Below are positions 42,265-50,051 of a stretch of 51,929 nt of DNA, piece after piece. The position numbers and the translations under genes were made by a program. Position 1 is the stretch's first letter, and every line of letters starts with the position of its first letter. A model generated the notes under the pieces. It was not told the DNA's origin and made no database searches. It saw only the letters and a program-made list of their open reading frames with translations. The DNA is from Synergistetes bacterium HGW-Synergistetes-1. Its GTDB lineage: Bacteria; Synergistota; Synergistia; Synergistales; Synergistaceae. Location of the stretch: NCBI GenBank assembly GCA_002839185.1, contig PGXO01000012.1:1-51929 (forward strand), written 5' to 3'.

Positions 42265-43447
42265 TTTCTTCATCCTTTTCAAGCAGACCTATATACCTTG
42301 CAGTATCGCTGTAGTCATTTTCCATAAGCCCTGAAAAAACTTTTTCGGCATCTCTGGGGTAGAGATCCCTGCCTCCAAGTCCGAACAGGTACTCCTGCAG
42401 CGGCACCTTTTCACTGAGTCCGTACAGTGCGGACTTTACCTCTGCGGCCAGCGGGGCAGTTCCTCCGATGCTCGCACTCCTGTCCAGGACAGCAACGCCT
42501 TTTTTGCCCTTCGCAAGTTTTTTAAGGTCTTCTGCGGGGAAGGGCCGGAAAAATCTTACCCTGAGACATCCCGCCTTTACTCCCCTTTCACGCATTTCAT
42601 CAACTACATCTTTTACAACTCCTGTTGCCGAGGACATGATCACGATAAGGTATTCAGCATCTTCAGCGCGGTAGGCATCAAGCGCCGGGTATTCTCTTCC
42701 TGTGTACTCAGCAAGCTCTTTAGTAAGTTCTTTGTAGACCCTCGGGACGTTGTTCATACCCTCTATCTGCGTTCTTTTTATTTCAAAATAATATTCCGAC
42801 ATTGTGAATGAGCCGTAGGAGACCGGGCTGTCTACATCAAGAAGCGGGTATTTCGCTTTCCTCTCACCCACAAACTTTTTGACCGTCTCATCTGAAAGAA
42901 GTTCTACCGGCTCATAGCAGTGACTCGTAATAAAGCCATCCTGACATACAAATACAGGCGTCAGCACATCCTCATGTTCCGCCAGCCTGACGGCAAGAAG
43001 AACAGAATCGTAAACTTCCTGAGCATCTTCGCAGTATATCTGTATCCATCCCGAATCGCGCTCCGGCATGCTGTCTGAATGGTCGCAGTGGATATTTACG
43101 GGCGCGCCAAGGCTCCTGTTTACAAGACCGAATATTATCGGCGCACGGAATGAGGCCGCTATAGGGAATATCTCGTGCATCAGCGCCACGCCGTTCGCGC
43201 TTGACGCTGTCATCACCCTCGCACCTGATACAGATGCCCCTACACATGCTGTGATCGCTGAATGTTCGCTTTCCACAGCGACATACTCCGAATCTACCAT
43301 TCCGTTTGCCACAAACTCCGCAAACTTTACAGGGATCTCCGTTGAGGGAGTGATAGGATATGCGGCCACCACATCGGGGTTGACCTGCCTCATAGCTTCA
43401 GCGAAGGCAAGGTTGCCGGAAGTCATTTCTTTTCTCTTATTTAACAT
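42251..43447 (-). CDS. 2-oxoacid:ferredoxin oxidoreductase, alpha subunit
   Basis: About 398 aa. N-terminal pyrimidine-binding domain with VAAYPITPSTEIP and VESEHSAITACVGASVSGARVMTASSANG, then the C-terminal domain (VLDRSASIGGTAPLAAEVKSALY) common to POR/VOR alpha chains. The DPEV/NIHCDHSDSMPERDSGWIQ region lines the active site. The ATG at 43447 has GGAGAG at good spacing. It overlaps the delta gene stop. Confidence 0.93.
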   Translation of the reverse strand: MLNKRKEMTSGNLAFAEAMRQVNPDVVAAYPITPSTEIPVKFAEFVANGMVDSEYVAVESEHSAITACVGASVSGARVMTASSANGVALMHEIFPIAASFRAPIIFGLVNRSLGAPVNIHCDHSDSMPERDSGWIQIYCEDAQEVYDSVLLAVRLAEHEDVLTPVFVCQDGFITSHCYEPVELLSDETVKKFVGERKAKYPLLDVDSPVSYGSFTMSEYYFEIKRTQIEGMNNVPRVYKELTKELAEYTGREYPALDAYRAEDAEYLIVIMSSATGVVKDVVDEMRERGVKAGCLRVRFFRPFPAEDLKKLAKGKKGVAVLDRSASIGGTAPLAAEVKSALYGLSEKVPLQEYLFGLGGRDLYPRDAEKVFSGLMENDYSDTARYIGLLEKDEENGGN

Positions 43448-43781
43448 GGTCTGCAACTCTCCCCGGATCTTCTCCGTGCTCTCTGTTTTCGTTGTTAAAA
43501 TCTGCTTCCTGGTGCATGGATATCGCGTTTACAGGACAAACCTGCGCACATACACCACATCCCTTGCAAAAGAACATATTGATTCCGCATACACGTCCCT
43601 CTTCATTGGTCTTTATGGAAGAATCCGGGCACTGCAGCCAGCATTTCAGGCAGGATATGCACTTGTTTTGATCAAGCACCGGACGCATGCTCCTCCAAAG
43701 ACCCGTTTCGACATCAAGAGCCGACGCTCCCCATGCAATCGTCGCGGGAGGAACATCCTGCCAGCATTTGGGTTTGCTCAT
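43437..43781 (-). CDS. 2-oxoacid:ferredoxin oxidoreductase, delta subunit (2[4Fe-4S] ferredoxin-like)
   Basis: 114 aa with two [4Fe-4S] motifs, CISCLKCWLQCP and CKGCGVCAQVCP, preceded by a ~35-residue N-terminal extension (GASALDVETGLWRSMRPVLD). It relays electrons from the TPP centre to external ferredoxin. Overlaps the gamma gene as ATGA. Confidence 0.95.
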   Translation of the reverse strand: MSKPKCWQDVPPATIAWGASALDVETGLWRSMRPVLDQNKCISCLKCWLQCPDSSIKTNEEGRVCGINMFFCKGCGVCAQVCPVNAISMHQEADFNNENREHGEDPGRVADHVK

Positions 43782-44362
43782 GCCAATACAGCCTCCTCAC
43801 GGCCGCGAAGGATAGCCCTCCGGTTTGCTTCGAGGACCGGTGCCGAAAGCTGCTTCATTTTCTTTGTAAAGTGATCGGCAAACGTTTCAACCGAGACGTC
43901 TGTGAACAGGTGTGAAAGCGCTCCGAGCAAGGGGGCGTTTGGCCTGTTCTGTCCGAGTTCCTCGAGTGTGATCTTAGTTGCGTCAACTACAAGGACTCTG
44001 GCATCCGCTGAAAGGTTCATCCTGCTGCGGAGCGCCAGGGCGTCCTCCGGTGTGTTGACAACATAAACAGCATCGGACATGCAGCCTTCGCATGGATTTG
44101 AACTGACTACCATGGTCGGGTCAACTATTACAACTATGTTTGGATTTTCTACGCTGCAGCGGCGGCGGATAGGAGTATCCGATACCCTGTTGTAAGCTCT
44201 CATCGGAGCGCCCTGACGTTCTGCACCGTACTCGGGAAATGCCTGGACATGCTTGCCCTCTTCAAAAAGGACCTCGGCAAGTATCGCTGATGCGCTCTTT
44301 GCGCCCTGCCCGCCGCGTCCGTGCCATCTTACTTCAAGTGTCCTCTTATTTCCGTTATCCAT
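43778..44362 (-). CDS. 2-oxoacid:ferredoxin oxidoreductase, gamma subunit
   Basis: About 194 aa, first structural gene of the gamma-delta-alpha-beta operon. Family segments: VRWHGRGGQGAKSASAILAEVLFEEGKHVQAFPEYGAERQGAPMRAYNR and the later RPNAPLLGAL. The ATG at 44362 (MDNGNKRTLEV) has GGAGG 8 nt upstream; a longer frame to 44392 has no ribosome site. The gene begins 61 bp after the leader terminator, so it is expressed only if that terminator is passed. Confidence 0.94.
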   Translation of the reverse strand: MDNGNKRTLEVRWHGRGGQGAKSASAILAEVLFEEGKHVQAFPEYGAERQGAPMRAYNRVSDTPIRRRCSVENPNIVVIVDPTMVVSSNPCEGCMSDAVYVVNTPEDALALRSRMNLSADARVLVVDATKITLEELGQNRPNAPLLGALSHLFTDVSVETFADHFTKKMKQLSAPVLEANRRAILRGREEAVLA

Positions 44363-44422
44363 AATTATTCCTCCATCCATTCTATGTTTCAAAATTTACA
44401 GACCGTAAATCCTGTCGGAAGA

Positions 44423-44458
44423 TAAAAAAATGGAGCCCTTCAAAATGAAGGGCTCCAT
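44423..44458 (-). terminator. Attenuator terminator in the leader of the 2-oxoacid oxidoreductase operon
   Basis: A 13-bp perfect stem (44430-44442 and 44446-44458), loop of 3, followed on the minus strand by T7. Its upstream arm contains GGAGCC (44451-44456), which can instead pair with GGCTCC at 44503-44508 inside the leader-peptide gene, as in an antiterminator. Between these lies another 7-bp hairpin spanning the leader stop codon (about 44476-44492). Confidence 0.88.
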
Positions 44459-44480
44459 CCGTTCGCTCGGTAATACAGCG

Positions 44481-44561
44481 CTAAGCGCCGTTCCTGCGAG
44501 GAGGAGCCGCGTTAATAATTATAATAATGATGTTCTGGTCCATCATACTTTTATACGACAT
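44481..44561 (-). CDS. Isoleucine-rich leader peptide (attenuation control)
   Basis: 26 codons, ATG at 44561, TAG at 44483-44481, with GGGAGGAA as ribosome site 5 nt upstream. It begins MSYKSMMDQN, then six consecutive isoleucine codons (ATC ATT ATT ATA ATT ATT), then NAAPPRRNGA. Six codons for one amino acid, a good promoter just upstream and a strong terminator just downstream are the hallmarks of amino-acid attenuation, as in his, trp and ilv leaders. Starvation for Ile-tRNA would stall the ribosome on the run and free the GGCTCC antiterminator segment. Too short for most gene finders. Confidence 0.88.
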   Translation of the reverse strand: MSYKSMMDQNIIIIIINAAPPRRNGA

Positions 44562-44594
44562 CAAACTTCCTCCCTTTCCCGCAGATTGGTGAGC

Positions 44595-44623
44595 ATATTA
44601 ACATCATTTCAAAAACGTGTCAA
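44595..44623 (-). promoter_or_regulatory. Promoter of the leader/2-oxoacid oxidoreductase operon
   Basis: Perfect TTGACA (44618-44623), 17-nt spacer, TAATAT (44595-44600) on the minus strand. The predicted start lies near 44588, about 27 nt before the leader-peptide ATG. Confidence 0.85.
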
Positions 44624-44639
44624 ACATTTTCTTTAACTT

Positions 44640-44800
44640 TTTCTTATCCTGCATCTAAAAAGTAAGTATTTTGGGCAATTTGATACTGAAACCCGTCCGG
44701 CAAATACTTTACTGCAGCAATATCCGTCATTTTCAAGTTTCCGTTTTCTGCTGCAAACTTGAACAAAGGTGTATTTTTAATTCAGATTAGATTATTATGC
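44640..44800. other. Divergent promoter region, no gene seen
   Basis: AT-rich DNA between the two back-to-back promoters. The only structure I see is a 7-bp inverted repeat CAAGTTT/AAACTTG around 44743-44771. Confidence 0.4.
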
Positions 44801-44802
44801 TC

Positions 44803-44830
44803 TTGACAATTTTTAAACATCATTCATAAT
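44803..44830 (+). promoter_or_regulatory. Promoter of the DEAD-box-type helicase gene
   Basis: Perfect TTGACA (44803-44808), 16-nt spacer, CATAAT (44825-44830). It gives an untranslated leader of about 245 nt before the helicase start. Confidence 0.7.
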
Positions 44831-44856
44831 GATTTGCCTGTAGAAAGATTCTACAT

Positions 44857-45018
44857 ATGGGGCAACAAAATGGGAGGCCCTTAGGGATTCTCATTTTTTT
44901 TGCCATTATCACAAGGCTTAAAAAAGCCAATTGCCGTTGCACGAAAACCTTTCCGCTATCGCGGCCTGTTCCGCTGGGGAGTTTTATGATTGCCTTACCT
45001 GAGTTGTGCCACACGTAG
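44857..45018 (+). CDS. Possible 53-codon leader ORF upstream of the helicase gene
   Basis: ATG at 44857 to TAG at 45016-45018, inside the long helicase leader. The protein begins MGQQNGRPLGILIFFAII and has a short hydrophobic stretch then Cys/Lys/Pro-rich sequence. The ribosome site is poor (AGAAAG). I do not recognise it, and a frame this length can arise by chance; the region may instead function as structured RNA. Confidence 0.2.
   Translation: MGQQNGRPLGILIFFAIITRLKKANCRCTKTFPLSRPVPLGSFMIALPELCHT
44866..44899 (+). promoter_or_regulatory. Terminator-like hairpin in the helicase 5' leader
   Basis: AAAATG-G-GAG pairs with CTC-CATTTT-type sequence around a CCC-TTA-GGG inner hairpin and is followed by T8. 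A terminator between promoter and gene suggests conditional read-through. A second perfect hairpin (GCATCTTT/AAAGATGC, 45045-45062) lies just before the GGGAGG ribosome site. Confidence 0.45.
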
Positions 45019-45082
45019 GGATTTCATGCAATGGCGCAACAGAGCATCTTTTTAAAGATGCAAAACGGGAGGTAATTATATA

Positions 45083-46897
45083 ATGACACAGGAAACAAAA
45101 AAATTCGCAGATTTTAATCTGCGGCCGGAGCTTTTGCGTGCGTTGGAGCGAAAGGGCTTCGAAACACCAATGCCGGTACAGGTATGCGTTCTCGAAGACG
45201 AAACGCTCATCGAAAGCGATATTATAGTCCAGGCAAAAACAGGATCAGGCAAAACACTTGCTTTCGCCCTTCCTCTTATCAACGCTTTGGACTTCAAAAC
45301 CAGGGAACCGCAGATAATAGTTCTTTCACCTACCCGCGAGCTTGCACAGCAGACCGCGCGTGAATTTGCATGGCTGGGTTCTGAAAGCGGCGTGAGAGTG
45401 GCAACACTCGTAGGCGGACTTGATATGGAACGCCAGATCAGATCGCTCCGGGATGGCGCAAATGTTGTTGTTGGAACACCTGGAAGGATACTCGACCATG
45501 TACGCAGGGGAACTTTCAAAACTTCTTCTATCCACAGTATAGTATTGGACGAGGGAGACCATATGCTTGACATGGGCTTTCATGATGAAATGGAAGCTAT
45601 CCTACAGTCTATGGACAACGTAGAAAGGACCTGGCTTTTCTCAGCCACGATCCCTCCTGAGGTCATGAGCCTTGCAAGACAGTACCTGAATGCGCCCAAA
45701 AAGATATCTCTTGTATCGGACATAACTTCACATGAAGATATAACTCAGAAAGCTTACATAATTCCTTCCCGCAGAAGGTTTGAGGGACTGACAAACGTTC
45801 TCATATGGGAAGCGCCTAGCAGAGCTCTTATATTCTGCGGTACCAGGGCGGAGACCCAGGACATATCGGATAAGCTCTGTGATATCGGCTTCAAGGCCAC
45901 CGCGATACATGGCGACATGAGCCAGAGGGAAAGAAATACAGCTCTCGGAGCACTTCGCGGAGGACGTGTAGGTATCCTTGTCGCAACAGACGTTGCAGCA
46001 AGAGGCCTCGACATCGATGCCGTCAGCCACGTTATCCAGTTCGGACTGCCTCAGAACCTTGAATCCTTTGTCCACAGGAGCGGAAGAACCGGTCGCGCCG
46101 GACACGAGGGAAGCAACATGCTCCTTCTGACAGCCCGTGAAGCAAAGCAGTTCAAGTTCATGGCTTCAAACGCCGGATCAAAAATGAAAATGGAGTGGAT
46201 ACCTACTCCGGATGCCCTTGAGATCGAAGGACAGGCCAGGATCCGTTTTGAGAAGACACTTATCGAACATGCCCTCGGATCTGATGAATTTCAGTCCTGG
46301 GCGGAGAACCTTCTTACACGTGACGAAGCATTGATGCTTGTATCAGGATTGCTTGCAAAAGCATACGGAGACCAGCCTTCAGGATATTCAATAAAGGCTG
46401 ATGTCGAAGCTGAACTGAACAGGGAAAAATCAAGAAATGACAAAGGCCGCCAGGGACCGGTTCCCTCGGGAAAAAGACCTTCAGAAGGAAGAAAAGAGAG
46501 TTCTGCAAGACCCAATATGGGCGGAGGACTCATCGTTCAATTCTCTGAAGGAAAGTCAGACGGCTGGGAAGTGGGAGCACTTCTTGGACTGATGTGCAGG
46601 TGCATCGGTGTCGGAAGAGAAGATGTAGGAAACATCAAGCTTCGCGACAACAGCGCTTCTATTGAGCTTTCTGAAAGAGGAGCAGTCCTTTTTGAATCCA
46701 GAAAGGACCGCCTCGAAAAAGAAGGGCTCAACGTCACTTCTGCCAGGAAGATAGAATCACGCCCCCATGACTACCATGATCAGAGAGACGGAGGCAAGCC
46801 GAGATCCGAGAGCAGAGGTCCTCATCGCGACCGCAAACCGTCAGGAACAAGAGAAAGAGATTCCGATCGTCCGAAAAGGCGCCGGATAACAAAATAG
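45083..46897 (+). CDS. DEAD-box family RNA helicase with DEGD motif II and DbpA-like C-terminal domain
   Basis: 604 aa. Motifs: AKTGSGKT (I, 51-58), PTRELAQQ (Ia), TPGR (Ib), DEGD in place of DEAD (II, 156-159), SAT (III), HRSGRTGR (VI). A linker of low complexity follows (about 455-485), then a DbpA-type RNA-binding domain (about 488-555: GLMCRCIGVGREDVGNIKLRDNSASIELSERGA) and a basic, Arg/Asp/Ser-rich tail (560-604). Helicases of this architecture (DeaD/CsdA-like) unwind RNA during cold shock, ribosome assembly and mRNA decay. The long untranslated leader fits such genes, whose own mRNA leaders are often regulatory. Confidence 0.94.
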   Translation: MTQETKKFADFNLRPELLRALERKGFETPMPVQVCVLEDETLIESDIIVQAKTGSGKTLAFALPLINALDFKTREPQIIVLSPTRELAQQTAREFAWLGSESGVRVATLVGGLDMERQIRSLRDGANVVVGTPGRILDHVRRGTFKTSSIHSIVLDEGDHMLDMGFHDEMEAILQSMDNVERTWLFSATIPPEVMSLARQYLNAPKKISLVSDITSHEDITQKAYIIPSRRRFEGLTNVLIWEAPSRALIFCGTRAETQDISDKLCDIGFKATAIHGDMSQRERNTALGALRGGRVGILVATDVAARGLDIDAVSHVIQFGLPQNLESFVHRSGRTGRAGHEGSNMLLLTAREAKQFKFMASNAGSKMKMEWIPTPDALEIEGQARIRFEKTLIEHALGSDEFQSWAENLLTRDEALMLVSGLLAKAYGDQPSGYSIKADVEAELNREKSRNDKGRQGPVPSGKRPSEGRKESSARPNMGGGLIVQFSEGKSDGWEVGALLGLMCRCIGVGREDVGNIKLRDNSASIELSERGAVLFESRKDRLEKEGLNVTSARKIESRPHDYHDQRDGGKPRSESRGPHRDRKPSGTRERDSDRPKRRRITK

Positions 46898-46927
46898 CAG
46901 GTCATTAACTGCAACAGATATCCAGCT

Positions 46928-46975
46928 GCCCGCTAAAAACTCATCTTTGAGTTTTTAGCGGGCGCTATTTTTTTT
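46928..46975 (+). terminator. Strong terminator after the helicase gene
   Basis: A 16-bp perfect stem (46928-46943 and 46948-46963), loop TCTT, then T8 after GCTA. Confidence 0.92.
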
Positions 46976-47046
46976 ATTGTGATATACTTTCACATCATCA
47001 CTTAAACTCAAAAAAACTTTTTTTTGACGATAGAGGAGGCATAGCA

Positions 47047-48069
47047 ATGATACACAACTTAGCATTGGCAGGCTGCGGAAACGTAGGCACTGCGCTTCTC
47101 GAGATACTTAACGAAAAGCGTGCCGAGCTATCCGAGAAGCACGGCTTTAATTTCAGGGTGACACTTATAACAGATCTTATGAAAGGTACAGCTCTGGATC
47201 CTGAGGGGCTTGATCTTGAAAAAGTATTAAAAAACCTTAAAGAGGGCAATAGCCTTGACTCTTTCCCAAAAACTCAGGGCGCTTTCGGAGTACTTCTTGA
47301 GAAATCCCGCGCTACCATGATGGCAGAAGCCACCCCGACAAACCTCAAAACAGGCGAGCCCGGCCTTACTCACATCAGGGCAGCGCTGTCCAGAGGCATA
47401 CATGTTACGACAACAAATAAGGGGCCTGTTTCTGTTGCTTTTGATGAACTCAGCACACTGGCAAAGAGCTGCGGCGCAAAATTCAGGTATGAAGGAGTCG
47501 TAATGAGCGGCACACCATTGCTGCAGATGCTCCGATACGGAATGGCAGGATGCAGCATCCTGAAACTGGAAGGCATTCTGAACGGCACAACTAACTTTAT
47601 TCTTACAAAAATGAAGGACAATGGATATTCCTATGCAGAAGCTCTTGAAGAAGCTACATCCCTAGGTTACGCAGAGGCTGACCCTTCCGGGGACGTTGAA
47701 GGATGGGACGCGGCAGGAAAAGTCTCTATCCTTGCAAAGATCATATTCGGAAAAAATATCTCTGTTTCAGAAATTGACCGCCAGGGCATAACCTGTATAA
47801 CTCCGGAAAAGATAAAAGAGGCCAATGAAAATGGATATGCAGTCAAGCTCATCGCAGGACTGAGCATGCTTAACGGGATACCTTACGCGTACGTTACGCC
47901 CAAAGAGATACCCCTCACGCACCCTCTTGCTTCAATAAAGGGGGCAACCAATGCTGTTTCGATAATAACTGACAACCTCGGAGAGGTCACTCTTATAGGT
48001 CCCGGCGCCGGAAGACGTGAGACAGGCCAGGCCCTTTTAGTCGACCTGATAGCAATGTGCAAGGACTGA
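47047..48069 (+). CDS. hom: Homoserine dehydrogenase (without ACT domain)
   Basis: 340 aa NAD(P)-dependent enzyme that reduces aspartate semialdehyde to homoserine, on the route to threonine, methionine and isoleucine. Rossmann motif LAGCGNVGTALLEIL at the N-terminus, TTNKGPVS, GILNGTTNFILT, and the diagnostic GYAEADPSGDVEGWDAAGK. The ~90-residue ACT domain that gives threonine feedback in many bacteria is absent, so feedback control must differ. It has a GAGGAGG ribosome site and stands alone between two terminators. Confidence 0.95.
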   Translation: MIHNLALAGCGNVGTALLEILNEKRAELSEKHGFNFRVTLITDLMKGTALDPEGLDLEKVLKNLKEGNSLDSFPKTQGAFGVLLEKSRATMMAEATPTNLKTGEPGLTHIRAALSRGIHVTTTNKGPVSVAFDELSTLAKSCGAKFRYEGVVMSGTPLLQMLRYGMAGCSILKLEGILNGTTNFILTKMKDNGYSYAEALEEATSLGYAEADPSGDVEGWDAAGKVSILAKIIFGKNISVSEIDRQGITCITPEKIKEANENGYAVKLIAGLSMLNGIPYAYVTPKEIPLTHPLASIKGATNAVSIITDNLGEVTLIGPGAGRRETGQALLVDLIAMCKD

Positions 48070-48100
48070 GCAGGGCAGAGAATTTACTTAGTTGAATACT

Positions 48101-48141
48101 AAAAAGAGAGGGCCCCTTATCAGCAGGGACCCTCTCTTTTT
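48101..48141. terminator. Bidirectional terminator between hom and the AGCS symporter gene
   Basis: A 12-bp perfect outer stem AAAAAGAGAGGG/CCCTCTCTTTTT (48101-48112 and 48130-48141) with inner CCC/GGG pairing; A- and T-tracts on both sides. Confidence 0.88.
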
Positions 48142-48170
48142 AGATCAGATCATGGATCGAATGCTGATAC

Positions 48171-49547
48171 CTATTTCCTAAGTTCTCCCGACTTGACCTT
48201 TGCATCAAAATCGGCAGTAAGACGCCTCATTTCCTTCGTCAGCAGAAGGAGTCCAATAAGGTTGGGGATGGCCATAAGGCCGTTCAGCGTATCGGAGAGG
48301 TCCCAAAGGTTTGTAAGTATCCCTGCTCCACCCCATCCGCCAAGTACTACGAGCACTATCCAGACTATTTTAAATGGCTTGATCATTCCGGGGCCGCATA
48401 GATAGACAAGGGCAGTCTCTCCGTACCAGTACCAGCCAAGGATCGTTGAGAAGGCAAATAGGGAAAGTCCAAGCGAAAGTATCATTGTTCCAGCCCCTCC
48501 AAGTGTCATCGAGAAAGCCGAGAGCGAAAGCTGTGCTCCCGTGAGCTCAGGCTGGCTGGTCAGAACGCCTGTCGTGAGTATCGCTGTAGCGGTAAGAGTA
48601 CAGATAACTATAGTATCCATGAAAACTTCAAAAATTCCGTACAGCCCCTGGCGTACAGGATGGTCGACCCTGGCTGTACAGTGGACCATAGGAGCGGAAC
48701 CAAGACCAGCTTCGTTGGAGAAAACGCCGCGTGCTATACCGCGGGTTATAGCTGTCTTGACCGCCCAGCCTGCAAGAGCACCCGGCAGTGCCATAGGATC
48801 TCCGAAGGCTCCTTCAAATGCCATTGATATCGCTCCGGGTACTGCGTCAAGGTGATTGAAGATAACTGCAAAAGCTCCTATTATGTAGAAGATCGCCATG
48901 AAGGGAACGAGGTATACTGTTACTGTTGCAATACTTGTAAGTCCGCCCCATATAACGAGACCTGTCAAGACGGCAAGCGCTACCGCAGTGTATATGTGCG
49001 GAACGCCGAACCCAAGGAAAATACCCTCGGCAGTTGAGTTTGCCTGTACCATGTTTCCTATGCCGAAAGAGGCCAGGAATGCAAAAAGGGCAAAGATCAC
49101 AGCCAGCCATTTCATCCCAAGTCCTTTCTCAAGGATATACATGGTGCCGCCCCTGTACTGTCCCAGTTCATCCTTTTCACGGAACCGGACAGCAAGAGTA
49201 ACTTCACAGAATTTCGTCGTCATGCCGAAGATCGCAGAGATCAGCATCCAGACAAGTGCGCCAGGGCCTCCGAGGTGAAGGGCTGTCGCGACACCGGCGA
49301 TGTTGCCTGTTCCGACTGTCGCAGCAAGGGCTGTTGCCATAGCTGCGAAGGAGGATATGCTGCCCTCTTCTGCACTTTTCTCCCTTAATCTTCCAATAAC
49401 TTCCCTAAGCATTGCCCCGAAATAACGTATCTGCGGAAAACCAAGGATGAAAGTAAACCACACACCTGTACCCACAAGCAGGGTAAGCATCCATGGGCCC
49501 CAGACGATCCCATTAATAATACCGTTGAGTTTCCATATCGCTTCCAC
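48171..49547 (-). CDS. Sodium:alanine/glycine symporter (AGCS family)
   Basis: About 458 aa with 10-11 membrane helices. AGCS signature segments: GTGNIAGVATALHLGGPGALVWM, the AVRFREKDELGQYRGGTMYIL loop, and FSNEAGLGSAPMVHCTARVDHPVRQGLYGIFEVFMDT. It imports alanine or glycine with Na+, fitting an amino-acid-fermenting lifestyle and a possibly Na+-linked V-ATPase (inference). The frame extends to 49583, but the GTG at 49547 with AAGGAGGAG upstream is the better start. Confidence 0.93.
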   Translation of the reverse strand: MEAIWKLNGIINGIVWGPWMLTLLVGTGVWFTFILGFPQIRYFGAMLREVIGRLREKSAEEGSISSFAAMATALAATVGTGNIAGVATALHLGGPGALVWMLISAIFGMTTKFCEVTLAVRFREKDELGQYRGGTMYILEKGLGMKWLAVIFALFAFLASFGIGNMVQANSTAEGIFLGFGVPHIYTAVALAVLTGLVIWGGLTSIATVTVYLVPFMAIFYIIGAFAVIFNHLDAVPGAISMAFEGAFGDPMALPGALAGWAVKTAITRGIARGVFSNEAGLGSAPMVHCTARVDHPVRQGLYGIFEVFMDTIVICTLTATAILTTGVLTSQPELTGAQLSLSAFSMTLGGAGTMILSLGLSLFAFSTILGWYWYGETALVYLCGPGMIKPFKIVWIVLVVLGGWGGAGILTNLWDLSDTLNGLMAIPNLIGLLLLTKEMRRLTADFDAKVKSGELRK

Positions 49548-49639
49548 GAAAAACTCCTCCTTATAATTTAAATAATAAAGCAAAAAAACAGGGGAAATAC
49601 CCCATACTCCTTTGACAGATTATCACGCTGCATTAAATT

Positions 49640-49668
49640 TGTCTACGATTTTTTATAATTTAAGTCAA
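49640..49668 (-). promoter_or_regulatory. Promoter of the AGCS symporter gene
   Basis: TTGACT (49663-49668), 17-nt spacer, TAGACA (49640-49645) on the minus strand, about 95 bp upstream of the start codon. Confidence 0.5.
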
Positions 49669-50040
49669 TTGTTAAGCTGATACCAAAGTCATAAATTAAA
49701 GAACGCCGCCATTCAAAGTTTAAACCCGTTCTAAACTAACTGGCTATTAAACAATTTCCCCCTGCAAGTCACCTCCTCGTTACAATCATTTTAATTGTCA
49801 GGTATAAATGAGGTCTATTAACAACCTGAATATTCTAAATTTTACAAATAAAATGGCGGTAAGACAAGATAGTGAATTTTAACTTTAATGTAATAAATTC
49901 ACGGCTTTATTTCAAACATTATTTCAAACGCTTATTGATTTATCCGCTTTGCTGATATAAAATTTGAAAGCTGAAAATCTACATGCAGACCAAATTGATA
50001 ACTAAAATTATTGCAAACAAATAATTTATTACAGCAAGGC
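49669..50040. other. AT-rich intergenic region, no gene seen
   Basis: About 370 bp, strongly A/T-rich, between the divergent symporter and GGDEF genes. A TTGATT (49935-49940) with TATAAA 15 nt further on is a weak candidate promoter for the GGDEF gene. I see no RNA gene or repeat. Confidence 0.4.
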
Positions 50041-50051
50041 GGGAAAACCTG

